From: Gammaproteobacteria bacterium
GTDB taxonomy: Bacteria > Pseudomonadota > Gammaproteobacteria > Magnimaribacterales > Magnimaribacteraceae
DNA: 17,823 nucleotides
NCBI GenBank assembly: GCA_002730855.1
Contig: PCBA01000018.1
Location: forward strand, 1 to 17,823
Reading direction: 5' to 3'
Shown: positions 1 to 8,473 of the stretch, piece by piece
Position numbering within the stretch: the stretch's first letter is position 1
Layout: each line of letters starts with the position of its first letter
Position numbers and translations under genes: made by a program
Notes under the pieces: generated by a model
What the model was told of the DNA's origin: nothing
Database searches by the model: none
Seen by the model: only the letters and a program-made list of their open reading frames with translations

Positions 1-1
1 A

Positions 2-784
2 GTTTACTTTTCTAATGAAGATAAAGCTCAAAATAGATTCTCGGAGACCCACCCCGAAATTGAAATAGAAATTGGCTTGCTAAGAAAAGAAGGCAGGGAA
101 TTGAACAAAGGGTTCTTTTCTAGAATAGAAAAAGGAAGACCTTACATTAAATGTAAAATAGCTAGTGCTCTAGATGGTGGCATATCCCTTCCTTCTGGTG
201 AAAGCAAATGGATAACTTCACCTGAGTCTAGAAAAGATGTCCATCAGATTAGAGCTCATTCTGATGCTATCCTTACAGGAACTGGTACTATTTTAAGAGA
301 CGACCCTCAATTAACATCCAGAGACTCTGATTTAGATGGAGATTCTTTCAGCCAACCTTTAAGAGTTGTGGTTGATAGGAATAATGTTTTAACAGGTCAA
401 GAAAAAATATTCTCTCCAGGCGTTAAGACGATTGTTTTTATTAATGCTGGAAGTCAACTTAAAGAAAAAGACGACCTAGAAATTGCAAAATTGAAAGCTC
501 ACTCTAATTTACCCTTTCAAGAGATTATGAAATATCTGGCAGAAGAGAAACTTATTAACAACCTTATGGTTGAAGCCGGTTCAGGAATTATTAATTCTCT
601 TTTGGAAGAACAACTAATTGATGAATTTATTATGTATAAAGCTCCTAAACTATTAGGCCTTAATAGACAGTCATTTGTTAATTTAGATGTAGCTAATAAA
701 AAACTAGGTACAATTGGCCTACAAATACAAGAAATAGAGAATATAGGCGAAGATATAAAGTATTCTCTACTGCCGAAATATTAA
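2..784 (+). CDS. ribD: RibD, riboflavin biosynthesis deaminase/reductase (5' end missing)
   Basis: This frame is open from the window edge, so the gene begins upstream and most of the N-terminal deaminase domain is absent here. The visible part is the linker plus the complete C-terminal reductase domain, which reduces the ribosyl side chain of the deaminated pyrimidine with NADPH. Diagnostic stretches are ELNKGFFSRI, SALDGGISLPSGESKWIT, RAHSDAILTGTGTILRDDP and, near the end, VEAGSGIINSLL followed by YKAPKLLG. A TTG at 77 could be mistaken for a start, but similarity to RibD continues upstream of it. The stop lies 3 nt before the ribB start, so the two genes are almost certainly co-transcribed. 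The usual ribE gene between them is absent. The family assignment is firm; whether the deaminase half is intact cannot be seen. Confidence 0.93.
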   Translation, partial: VYFSNEDKAQNRFSETHPEIEIEIGLLRKEGRELNKGFFSRIEKGRPYIKCKIASALDGGISLPSGESKWITSPESRKDVHQIRAHSDAILTGTGTILRDDPQLTSRDSDLDGDSFSQPLRVVVDRNNVLTGQEKIFSPGVKTIVFINAGSQLKEKDDLEIAKLKAHSNLPFQEIMKYLAEEKLINNLMVEAGSGIINSLLEEQLIDEFIMYKAPKLLGLNRQSFVNLDVANKKLGTIGLQIQEIENIGEDIKYSLLPKY

Positions 785-787
785 GAA

Positions 788-1879
788 ATGGAATTAAATA
801 ACATTCAAGAGCTTATTGCAGACATCGCGGATGGCAAGATGATTGTCTTAATGGATGATGAAGATAGAGAGAATGAAGGAGACCTAATTTTAGCTGCTGA
901 AAAAGTTAACCCTGAAATGATAAACTTCATGGCAACTCACGCAAGAGGCCTTATTTGCCTGGCTCTTAATGAAGAAAGGTGTAAACGACTTGGCTTAGAG
1001 CAAATGGTTAAACACAATGGAACAGAATTAGGAACGGCTTTTACTGGTTCCATTGAAGCTGCTACTGGTGTCACCACGGGGATATCTGCTGCAGACAGAT
1101 CTACTACAATTCAAGCGGCTGTTAATAAAGAAGCCGTGGCTGAAGATATTGTTCAACCTGGACATGTCTTCCCAATAAAAGCTCAAAATGGCGGAGTTTT
1201 AACTAGAGCTGGGCATACTGAAGCCGGAACTGACCTGGCTGAGTTAGCGGGACTAGACCCTTCTGCCGTTATTGTAGAAATAATGAATGAAGACGGAACA
1301 ATGGCTAGAAGAGGTGATTTAGAACAATTTGCTAAGAAACATGACCTTAAAATTGGAACCATTGCAGATTTAATTCATCACAGGAATATAAGTGAAAGAA
1401 GTATTAAATTAGTCGATAAAACAACTATAGAATCTGAAGAAGGTGAATTTGAATTATTTGCCTACGAAGACACTATAAGTGGAAACATCCACTTAGCCCT
1501 TGTTAAAGGAGAAATTAATGACAAACAAGAAGTAATGGTAAGAGTCCAACAAAATAATACCTTACAAGATGTGATAGGAATTAATAAGTTTGGTAGCAGA
1601 CTTTCTTTCTCTCAATCGATGAAGAAGATTGATGAAGAAGGTAAAGGAGTACTATTACTCTTATCTCACCACGAAACCTCACAAGAGTTATTAGCCAACG
1701 TTTCTTTCTTAAAAGACGAAAAACAACCCAACGAAAACGAAGGGCCTGATTCAAGAATAGTTGGAGTAGGGGCACAGATATTAAAAGACTTAGGTGTAAA
1801 GAAAATAAGATTGTTGGGTGCTTCAGCTAAATACCCTCTAACAGGATTTGATTTAGAAATCACAGAATTTATTAACTAA
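788..1879 (+). CDS. ribB: RibBX-type 3,4-dihydroxy-2-butanone-4-phosphate synthase with degenerate GTP cyclohydrolase II-like domain
   Basis: Residues 1 to about 203 are a DHBP synthase, which converts ribulose 5-phosphate into the four-carbon unit of riboflavin. Its metal and active-site motifs are intact: DDEDRENEGD at 23-32, HARGLICLAL at 51-60 and HTEAGTD at 143-149. Residues about 205-363 align in outline with GTP cyclohydrolase II (for example GAQILKDLGVKKIRLL near the end). This half contains no cysteine at all, so the zinc-binding Cys set is lost, and the Arg-rich catalytic stretch is replaced. It should not hydrolyse GTP. Proteobacterial RibBX proteins with this layout are known. The gene lies 3 nt after ribD and 4 nt before ribH. 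If this reading is right, a separate RibA must be encoded elsewhere. Confidence 0.92.
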   Translation: MELNNIQELIADIADGKMIVLMDDEDRENEGDLILAAEKVNPEMINFMATHARGLICLALNEERCKRLGLEQMVKHNGTELGTAFTGSIEAATGVTTGISAADRSTTIQAAVNKEAVAEDIVQPGHVFPIKAQNGGVLTRAGHTEAGTDLAELAGLDPSAVIVEIMNEDGTMARRGDLEQFAKKHDLKIGTIADLIHHRNISERSIKLVDKTTIESEEGEFELFAYEDTISGNIHLALVKGEINDKQEVMVRVQQNNTLQDVIGINKFGSRLSFSQSMKKIDEEGKGVLLLLSHHETSQELLANVSFLKDEKQPNENEGPDSRIVGVGAQILKDLGVKKIRLLGASAKYPLTGFDLEITEFIN

Positions 1880-1883
1880 TATC

Positions 1884-2342
1884 ATGAAAGGACTAGAGTC
1901 TACGACTATCTCAGATAAATCTAAGAAAGCTAAATATGCCATTGTTTATACTAGCTGGAACAAGGAGATAGTTAGTGTTCTTTTTGAAGAAGTCACTAAA
2001 GAGCTACTTAAAAACGGCGTGGACAAAAAAAATATTATAAATAAAGAAGTGCCAGGAGCATTTGAACTGCCTCTTTCCTCTAAACTACAGGCTCAGAATA
2101 ATGAAGTAGACGTAGTTATAGCTTTAGGGGCAATAATTAAAGGAGATACACCGCATTTCGATTATATTTCAAAAGCCTGCATAGAGGGTTTAATGAAGTC
2201 TTCTCTAGATACTAATAAACCAATAATTTGTGGAGTCCTAACAACAGTTAACTTAGACCAAGCAAAACAGAGGTCAGACCCTAATCAAATGAATAAAGGT
2301 TCTGAGTATGCTCTGAGCGCCATGAGTATGTTTGGAGCCTAG
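1884..2342 (+). CDS. ribH: RibH, 6,7-dimethyl-8-ribityllumazine synthase
   Basis: This enzyme condenses the pyrimidine intermediate with DHBP to give lumazine, the penultimate step of riboflavin synthesis. At 152 aa it has the normal family length. Visible family motifs are VPGAFELPL at about 56-64, ALGAIIKGDTPHFDYI at 80-95 with the catalytic His at 91, GVLTTVN at 117-123, and an Arg at 130 followed by NKG that matches the phosphate-binding end of the site. The aromatic residue stacking on the substrate is Trp25 (TSWN) where many bacteria have Phe; Trp also occurs there in known active lumazine synthases. The gene starts 4 nt after the ribB stop and ends 6 nt before nusB, within the same operon. 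Confidence 0.95.
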   Translation: MKGLESTTISDKSKKAKYAIVYTSWNKEIVSVLFEEVTKELLKNGVDKKNIINKEVPGAFELPLSSKLQAQNNEVDVVIALGAIIKGDTPHFDYISKACIEGLMKSSLDTNKPIICGVLTTVNLDQAKQRSDPNQMNKGSEYALSAMSMFGA

Positions 2343-2348
2343 CTCGCA

Positions 2349-2756
2349 GTGAAGTCAAAAAAAGAAACATCGCCAGTTCGATCACGAGATAAAGTACTTC
2401 AAAGTCTCTACGAAATGGAGCTTGGAGGGTCAACTGCTCAAGAAATTCTTAAAGATAAGTCTCTACAAAAAAGATACCCTCATTTTAAAGATCTACTTCT
2501 AGGAGTTACTGAGTCTGTTTCTAATCTAGATACGGTGCTACAAAAATTTATGGATAGAGATCTATCTGGCTTAGACCCTATAGAAAGAAGCGTATTAAGG
2601 CTAGCTATCTACGAAATGTTATATTCAGAATTAGATAAACCTATAATAATTAATGAAAGCGTGAGGTTGACTAAAAAATACGGCGCTGTTGATGGTCATA
2701 AATATGTAAATGCTGTTCTTGATAAAGCATTTAAAGCTAACTTTCAGAAAATTTAA
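2349..2756 (+). CDS. nusB: NusB transcription antitermination factor
   Basis: NusB pairs with NusE (ribosomal protein S10) and binds boxA RNA to support antitermination of rRNA transcription. The 135-aa protein shows the all-helical family pattern: RDKVLQSLYEMEL near the N-terminus, LSGLDPIERSVLRLAIYEML in the middle, and IINESVRLTKKYG followed by HKYVNAVLDKAFK at the C-terminus. The start must be GTG at 2349: the in-frame codons upstream hit the ribH stop at 2340-2342, and the next Met lies inside the conserved first helix. Linkage to ribH is classical in proteobacteria. The last 20 bp overlap the 3' end of the convergent DUF3604 gene, and no terminator is visible at the junction. Confidence 0.94.
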   Translation: MKSKKETSPVRSRDKVLQSLYEMELGGSTAQEILKDKSLQKRYPHFKDLLLGVTESVSNLDTVLQKFMDRDLSGLDPIERSVLRLAIYEMLYSELDKPIIINESVRLTKKYGAVDGHKYVNAVLDKAFKANFQKI

Positions 2757-4944
2757 CGAAAATAGGCGAAGACCAGGCCCTCTCTTCTGTTTCGGATAAA
2801 CAATCCCCTTCTCCTTGACCATCAGAATCTCCACACAAGTTAACCTGAATGCATTTACCTGAGTCGTTCCTTTTACAAGAAAGATTGGACCCATTGATAG
2901 CTGGCGATGATTCTTGAATGGCTCTTACATAATAAACAATCTCTCGACTTGCATTAGTAAAGTTATCATCTGAAAATTCAACCTCACAGCCTTCTTGAGA
3001 GGGGTCGCATTCAAATACTTTCCAAGGATCTTCAATCAGAGTTTCAATAGGTTCTCCAGAATAAGCTTGTGGCCTTATTCTGATAACTTCTATTCTATTA
3101 ACAACCTTTCTTTCATCACTTGGGTTAAAACATTCTCCTTTACATAATCTATCTAGTATTTCTACATTAAATTCATTCCCAACATCGCAACCTGGTAATT
3201 GTTTATGAGAACCTATTGCCCTTACCTTAAATCTAGGATTTAAATTTAATTCTAATTCACTTCCCATAGGCATGATTTCTTTTGATGGGTGATTAATTAG
3301 ATCAAACCATAGAAGGATTCTATCCCCGCTCGTTGCATAAACCTCTCTCTTATTTAATGATTCCCAGATGGAATCTCTATCTTTTGAGATTGAATGGCTA
3401 GCTATTAATCCTCCTGTATATAAGAAAGAAGAAATCCTTTCTATTTGGGAAGGACCAGTTTTTTTATTTAAATATTCTTCTAAATTAATTTCACTTGTTT
3501 TAGGAATCCTAAGAGAGTCAGATTCTTCCTGCGAACCGCTTAATAAAAGGCTAGAGGATTTATACCTTGAATCAGTGTTAAAAAATCTATTGTATTCCTT
3601 ATAACCAGTTCCTGGTCTTGCAGTGTGGTTATCGCTGGAGCCAATAAACCCAAACCTATAAGGTTCCGTTTTATCCTCTGTAAAGTTTCTTAATGCAAGA
3701 GCATACTGAACCGAAGAAGCTGGTCTATAATCAAAGGCAGGAAGAAAACAGTCCAAGCACTGTCCGCTCTCTAGCCATTCCTCTGGGTTGTATCCAGGTA
3801 CAGTTAAAAGACCAAATGGATTTGATTTTACGTAGTTGGTCCTTGCAGATTCAGCCCTAAGATCACATTCATTGCTGCTTCCTGCAGACACTCTGCATCT
3901 TTCTCTTATTACTTCACCTGCTTGAAAGCAATCAGGAATAAAATTCGCCGAAGGTTGAGGGCAGGCATATCCCGAATCATTAATATTTATCGATCTCCAA
4001 GGTCTATATTCCTCTGTATTTCCGTGTCCTGAGTATAGTTCAATCAACTTTTGGTATTTTTTATTATGATTTGAAGAATCAAGTTGATTGTCCCAAGAAG
4101 CCAAAGGGGGAGATGTATTGCCCCAAGCAGTTCCATGAGGAATGACTAGCGAATCTATACCCCAGTCATCTAATTTGCTAAATAGATCCTCAGGCTTTTC
4201 TGCCCTTTCTAGGCAATCTCTTGGTAAATCTCTAACAGGGACTCCAGCCTTACAAAGCTTTAAATCTTGAATAAACAATTGCCTATGCCTCCAATTAAAA
4301 TAATTAGACATATTCCTATAGTCATAAAGTAAAGCTCCATACATATATACCAAAGGTGTTTTAGCCATTTCTTGATAAGAGCTTCCTGATGCTCCAATTG
4401 GCCTGAAAGGCAATTCCCCTTCAAGAGGTTTCACTATAATATTTTTATGACCGTAATGCTTGGCTGGGTCTAGACTTGTTTGTGTCCACTCCCACCCCAA
4501 AAAAGGAACTATCTCTTCTTCATCATTACCTAGAGAAATGGAAGAACAATTTTGCAACGACTCTATAGTGTCCTCCCATTCTCTTCTAGTTAAAAATTCA
4601 GCATGGTCAGTTACAGCAAAAAAATCTAAATTGGCGCAAAACCTACTGAAATTACAGGCATCTGCAACCGGGTGCGTACCTTCACCTTCCAATATAGGCA
4701 AATTCCCTAAGAAAGCATCTAAGGAATAAGTTGTATGCACATGAAGATCACCAAAAAAAATTCTCTTACTTATCTGACTCTCGTTCAAAATCTGGGAAGA
4801 AGAGTATTTAGCTCCTTGATTATCTATATTTCCTAATTCTGATTGCTTACCTAGCAAGTTAAAGAATAATATGAAGAAAAGAACAATAAATGGGGCAATT
4901 AACACCAAAAGACCTACTAAAGTTCTTTTTAGATATAGATTCAT
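2737..4944 (-). CDS. DUF3604 family, membrane-anchored PHP-like putative hydrolase
   Basis: This is a 735-aa protein. Residues about 9-32 are a single hydrophobic segment, so the bulk should sit in the periplasm. Metal-ligand-like motifs follow the PHP-superfamily order: GDLHVHTTYSLDA at 65-77 (His68 and His70), AVTDHAEF at 110-117, an isolated VIPHGT around 267-272, ELYSGHG at 302-308, and GFIGSSDNHTARPG at 432-445. That pattern is typical of DUF3604 proteins, whose substrate is not established. Many cysteines are spread through it, including a CLDC pair near 396-399, which would fit disulfides in an exported protein. It is the last gene of the miaA-purA operon, 8 nt after a small exported protein. 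Family is confident; activity is unknown. Confidence 0.88.
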   Translation of the reverse strand: MNLYLKRTLVGLLVLIAPFIVLFFILFFNLLGKQSELGNIDNQGAKYSSSQILNESQISKRIFFGDLHVHTTYSLDAFLGNLPILEGEGTHPVADACNFSRFCANLDFFAVTDHAEFLTRREWEDTIESLQNCSSISLGNDEEEIVPFLGWEWTQTSLDPAKHYGHKNIIVKPLEGELPFRPIGASGSSYQEMAKTPLVYMYGALLYDYRNMSNYFNWRHRQLFIQDLKLCKAGVPVRDLPRDCLERAEKPEDLFSKLDDWGIDSLVIPHGTAWGNTSPPLASWDNQLDSSNHNKKYQKLIELYSGHGNTEEYRPWRSININDSGYACPQPSANFIPDCFQAGEVIRERCRVSAGSSNECDLRAESARTNYVKSNPFGLLTVPGYNPEEWLESGQCLDCFLPAFDYRPASSVQYALALRNFTEDKTEPYRFGFIGSSDNHTARPGTGYKEYNRFFNTDSRYKSSSLLLSGSQEESDSLRIPKTSEINLEEYLNKKTGPSQIERISSFLYTGGLIASHSISKDRDSIWESLNKREVYATSGDRILLWFDLINHPSKEIMPMGSELELNLNPRFKVRAIGSHKQLPGCDVGNEFNVEILDRLCKGECFNPSDERKVVNRIEVIRIRPQAYSGEPIETLIEDPWKVFECDPSQEGCEVEFSDDNFTNASREIVYYVRAIQESSPAINGSNLSCKRNDSGKCIQVNLCGDSDGQGEGDCLSETEERAWSSPIFVKFSES

Positions 4945-4952
4945 TTGAAGTG

Positions 4953-5333
4953 TTAAGTTTTAACTTCTAACTTAACTAAAGAAGAGTCTTCTAGATCATC
5001 TGAAAGAATAAAGTATTTTTCACGTTTCGTTGAACCACTTTTGAGCTCTACCTTGAAGATCTCTCCATCTCTATAACTTTCAGAAAGAGTAAGAGTATCT
5101 CCTCTCCTAACTTTATATATGTCTCTTACATCAACAGATCCGAAGTCCATAAATTCTTTAATTGAGTATGAGTGTAGCCTGGCTAGGTTTACTCTGGTCG
5201 CATCTGCCTTGTATTCGTATAAAACTATTGAGTGGGATTTCTTAGATTCAAACACATTACCTTTTTCGTAGATAATTTCTTCCGAAGATAATAAACAAGG
5301 TATAAGTAAAATTAAACTGAAAATGAATTTCAT
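4953..5333 (-). CDS. Small exported protein of unknown function
   Basis: The product is 126 aa and I do not recognise the family. Residues 1-17 look like a Sec signal peptide (MKFIFSLILLIPCLLSSEE), with a likely cleavage just before the acidic EE. The Cys at 13 is not in a good lipobox, so lipidation is doubtful. The rest is charged, with alternating beta-like segments and a short VRRGDTLTL stretch that superficially recalls LysM but lacks the rest of that domain. The gene begins 1 nt after the purA stop and ends 8 nt before the DUF3604 gene. It is therefore translated with both, and may act with the DUF3604 protein in the periplasm. That partnership is an inference from position only. Confidence 0.7.
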   Translation of the reverse strand: MKFIFSLILLIPCLLSSEEIIYEKGNVFESKKSHSIVLYEYKADATRVNLARLHSYSIKEFMDFGSVDVRDIYKVRRGDTLTLSESYRDGEIFKVELKSGSTKREKYFILSDDLEDSSLVKLEVKT

Positions 5334-5334
5334 A

Positions 5335-6618
5335 TCAAAGTGGATATTCTCTAATGATAGTATCTTCCCTTTTGGGGCCCGTTGAAATCATGATAACAGG
5401 TACATTACATATTTCTTCAATATTTTGAATAAAATCCTTAGCTTTCTGGTTTAATTCATCAAAATTCTGTATACCTTCGGTAGGCTCTTCCCATCCTTCT
5501 AATTCTGTGTAAACAGGGATGACATCTTCAATAAGCATAGTTTCAATCATTTCATCTCTGTTAAGATTACTTTTGTAATCAGTACAAATCTTTATAGAAT
5601 CTAATCCATCTAATACGTCTATTTTAGTTATACATAGGCCATCTATCCCATTTAACCTGACTACGTTAGACAGTAAAACTGTGTCAAGCCATCCACAACG
5701 CCTAGGTCTACCAGTTGTAGCTCCTACCTCTCCTCCTTTCTCGGCTAGATATGCTCCTGTTTCATCAAAAAGTTCAGTAGGGAAAGGCCCTTCCCCTACT
5801 CTTGTAGCGTAAGCTTTTGCTATTCCCAGAGAATAAGAAATATCAGTTGGGCTTATACCTACTCCTGAAGCTATTCCACTTACAGAAGAATTACTTGAAG
5901 TTACATACGGATAAGTCCCTAGACTAACATCTAACAAAGCACCTTGTGCGCCTTCAAACAATATCTTCTTACCTTTATCCTGCAGGTCTCTCACTTCTTG
6001 TATTACATTGCCGACATAAGGTTTTAACTTTTCTCCTTGTTGCAAGTTTTTATCAAAAAGTTCGTTTAGATCTATTTCTTCTGATCCAAAGGAATGCTTA
6101 AAAATAGAATTATAGAAATCCAGGGCTTCTTCTAACTTACTCTTAAGATTATCTTCATTAAATAAATCTATAACTCTTACAGAACGCCTACCCACTCTAT
6201 CTTCATAAGCTGTTCCTATGCCTCTTCCAGTTGTTCCTATTTTTGTAGATTTATTAGAACTTTCTCTTAATTGATCTAGTTTTATGTGGTAAGGCTGAAT
6301 TAAACTACAAGCTAAACTGATAGTAAGTCTATCTTCTATATTTCCAATCAGTTCCTGCGCTTCTTCAATTTCTTCGAATAAAGCATCTAAACTCACAACC
6401 ACTCCCCTGCCAATATAACAATGAATATCTTCATGACAGATGGCAGAAGGTAATAAATGAAAAACAATTTTCTTTCCATCTACTATTAAAGTATGTCCTG
6501 CATTATGACCGCCTTGATACCTTATTGCCGCATCAAGATCTTTTGCTAGATGATCAACAACCTTACCCTTACCTTCATCCCCCCACTGCAATCCAAGTAA
6601 TGAAATAGTTTTTGACAT
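5335..6618 (-). CDS. purA: PurA, adenylosuccinate synthetase
   Basis: PurA makes adenylosuccinate from IMP, aspartate and GTP, the committed step to AMP, in the cytoplasm. At 427 aa it has the expected length. The N-terminal GTP/IMP loop QWGDEGKGK is at 11-19 (Asp14), QGGHNAGHTL at 35-44 (His42), and TTGRGIGTAYEDRVGRR at 129-145. Further on are FEGAQGALLD, GATTGRPRRCGW and KIDVLDGL. The stop lies 1 nt before the next gene, and the ATG lies 1 nt after the hisZ stop. The hflC-hisZ-purA order is usual in gammaproteobacteria. Confidence 0.97.
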   Translation of the reverse strand: MSKTISLLGLQWGDEGKGKVVDHLAKDLDAAIRYQGGHNAGHTLIVDGKKIVFHLLPSAICHEDIHCYIGRGVVVSLDALFEEIEEAQELIGNIEDRLTISLACSLIQPYHIKLDQLRESSNKSTKIGTTGRGIGTAYEDRVGRRSVRVIDLFNEDNLKSKLEEALDFYNSIFKHSFGSEEIDLNELFDKNLQQGEKLKPYVGNVIQEVRDLQDKGKKILFEGAQGALLDVSLGTYPYVTSSNSSVSGIASGVGISPTDISYSLGIAKAYATRVGEGPFPTELFDETGAYLAEKGGEVGATTGRPRRCGWLDTVLLSNVVRLNGIDGLCITKIDVLDGLDSIKICTDYKSNLNRDEMIETMLIEDVIPVYTELEGWEEPTEGIQNFDELNQKAKDFIQNIEEICNVPVIMISTGPKREDTIIREYPL

Positions 6619-6619
6619 C

Positions 6620-7594
6620 TTATTCTTCTTTAAGATTAGCTACAGCCAGCAAATCAAGGTCAAAGCCTATGGCAGGCCTATCATCATCTTCAGTTTTTCT
6701 TAAGCCATCATACCTTCCACCTTTTGCAAGCGCATATCCAACAGATTGGGTATAAGCAGAGAAAACTATACCATTATGGTATTTAAAACCTTGAACCTCA
6801 CCAATATCTACATGTATCTTTATATCTGAGTCTAAATTTAATTCTTCTATTATTCTTTCTATATAATCTAAATAGCCTAAGACTTCCTTGCCTAAAACTT
6901 CATATGACTTTCTGGCCAGGCCAATAATCTCCACTCCTCCGTACATATCACAAAGATCTATCAGTAGATTTTTATTATCTTCCTGAACTAAATCTTCAAT
7001 ATCTGATTTAGATTTTCTTGTTAATGCTTCTTCTATTTTATTAATAGTTTCCACTTCAAGATGCTTAAATTGGTCTATTACTGCTGAAGTAAAACCAGCG
7101 TGCCCCAAACTAATGGTAATATCTTTTACGCCCACTTCTTTCAGACTCTTAGCCATAAGAGAAATGCTTTCTAAATCTGATTCTATTGACGAGTTACCAA
7201 ATATTTCTGCACCGACTTGTATAGTTGCCCTTGATCTAAGAACTTTCGAAATTTTCTTTTTTACGACGTCTCCTGCATAACACAACCTAATGGTTTCGTT
7301 AGAAGTTAACCGATAAGCATCTATTCTAGAAGCCTGTTCAGAAATGTCTGGCCTTATAGATAATTGTTTTCCTGTTAAGTCATCTTTAAAACTAAAAGCA
7401 TAAGAGCTTATTTCATCATGCGCCTCTCCACCAAGAGTTTCTGTAAGCTCTAATAGAGGGGGAATAATAAAATCATAGCCAGAAGATACGTAAAGATCTA
7501 TTAGTTTCCTTCTAAGTTTTTCAACGTTTAAAGCTTTTGGCGCTAGTAGCTCGTCTACGCCATCCGGAAGACTCCAGCGTACTTTTGATGTCAT
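6620..7594 (-). CDS. hisZ: HisZ, ATP phosphoribosyltransferase regulatory subunit
   Basis: HisZ is a catalytically silent paralogue of histidyl-tRNA synthetase. It binds the short form of HisG to make the first enzyme of histidine synthesis and confers feedback inhibition. The 324-aa product starts WSLPDGVDELL, has the class II-like RPDIS motif at 81-85, and ends with GGRYDGL about 25 residues before the C-terminus. It is shorter than HisS and has no anticodon-binding domain, which separates it from the synthetase. It is packed between hflC (stop directly adjacent) and purA (1 nt gap), as in many gammaproteobacteria. Its presence implies a short-form HisG elsewhere in the genome. Confidence 0.93.
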   Translation of the reverse strand: MTSKVRWSLPDGVDELLAPKALNVEKLRRKLIDLYVSSGYDFIIPPLLELTETLGGEAHDEISSYAFSFKDDLTGKQLSIRPDISEQASRIDAYRLTSNETIRLCYAGDVVKKKISKVLRSRATIQVGAEIFGNSSIESDLESISLMAKSLKEVGVKDITISLGHAGFTSAVIDQFKHLEVETINKIEEALTRKSKSDIEDLVQEDNKNLLIDLCDMYGGVEIIGLARKSYEVLGKEVLGYLDYIERIIEELNLDSDIKIHVDIGEVQGFKYHNGIVFSAYTQSVGYALAKGGRYDGLRKTEDDDRPAIGFDLDLLAVANLKEE

Positions 7595-8473
7595 TTATTT
7601 ATTTTGAGCTTTGGAATCATCAAGATATTTAAAGAAATCACTATCTGGATTAATTAATAAAATATCTGATTTACTTTCAAAAGTTGATTCATAAGCTTTC
7701 AGACTTCTCGTGAAGTCGTAAAACTCTGGATCTTTAGAATAAGCATTAGCGTACGTCGACGTTGCTTCAGCATCGCCACTTCCCTTTATCTCTTCAGCTT
7801 CTCTGTAAGCACTAGCCAAAATAATAGTTTTATCTTTATCTGCAGTAGCTCTAATTTTTTCTGCTACTTCATTTCCTTGAGCCCTAAGTTCTTTTGCCAA
7901 CCTTTCTCTTTCAGTTCTCATTCTATTAAAGACAGATTCACTTACCTCTGGTGGCAAGTCTATTTTCTTCACCCTTAAATCAATGACTTCAACTCCTAAT
8001 TCATCTTTAGCTATAAGATTTAAATGGGTTGCAAGTTTATCCATCAGCTCGTCTCTTTGTCCGGATACAACCTCTTTTACAGTTCTAGTACCAAACTCAT
8101 TCCTTAAACCTGCATCTACCCTTTGTATAAGGAGTCTTCTTAGCCTTTCTTCATCTCCGCCAGTAGTAGTAAAGTATTTAACTACGTCACTTACTCTCCA
8201 TTTAACGAAAGAATCAACCGTTAGAGCTTTCTTTTCAGAGGTTAAGTAGCTTTGTGGTGCAGCGTCTAAAGTTAAGATCCTGGCATCAAACTTCCTTACA
8301 GTATTGATAATGGGTAATTTAAAATGAAGTCCAGGTCTTACGTCGGCTTCAATAATCTCACCAAATCTCAATTTAACAGCTCTCTCCTTTTCGGAGACAA
8401 CGAATATGGATTGGCTTAATAATATAAAACCTAAAACAAGAGTGGGGTATAAAATTAATTTTAATGTTTTCAT
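7595..8473 (-). CDS. hflC: HflC, SPFH-domain regulator of FtsH protease
   Basis: HflC forms a large membrane complex with HflK around the FtsH protease and limits its access to membrane proteins. The 292-aa protein has one N-terminal membrane segment (about residues 5-25) followed directly by the SPFH domain, with VSEKERAVKLRFGEI and RPGLHFKLPIINTVRKFDAR. Next comes a charged, Ala/Glu-rich helical region (RTERERLAKELRAQG and on) and a PEFYDFTRSLKAYE stretch that is typical of HflC. The ATG shares one base with the hflK stop (TAATG), so translation is coupled. Confidence 0.95.
   Translation of the reverse strand: MKTLKLILYPTLVLGFILLSQSIFVVSEKERAVKLRFGEIIEADVRPGLHFKLPIINTVRKFDARILTLDAAPQSYLTSEKKALTVDSFVKWRVSDVVKYFTTTGGDEERLRRLLIQRVDAGLRNEFGTRTVKEVVSGQRDELMDKLATHLNLIAKDELGVEVIDLRVKKIDLPPEVSESVFNRMRTERERLAKELRAQGNEVAEKIRATADKDKTIILASAYREAEEIKGSGDAEATSTYANAYSKDPEFYDFTRSLKAYESTFESKSDILLINPDSDFFKYLDDSKAQNK

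Noticed and set aside
77..79. TTG as the start of ribD
   Set aside because: The frame is open to the window edge and RibD-like sequence continues upstream, so the gene is simply cut by the window.
1581..1863. Minus-strand open frames opposite ribB
   Set aside because: They are antisense to the conserved RibB C-terminal half, overlap each other, and show no family features.
3368..3604. Plus-strand open frame of 78 codons inside the DUF3604 gene
   Set aside because: It is antisense to a well-supported gene, with no recognisable motif or ribosome binding site.
4953..5333. LysM peptidoglycan-binding domain in the 126-aa protein
   Set aside because: Only a short VRRGDTL-like stretch is present; the rest of the LysM pattern is missing.
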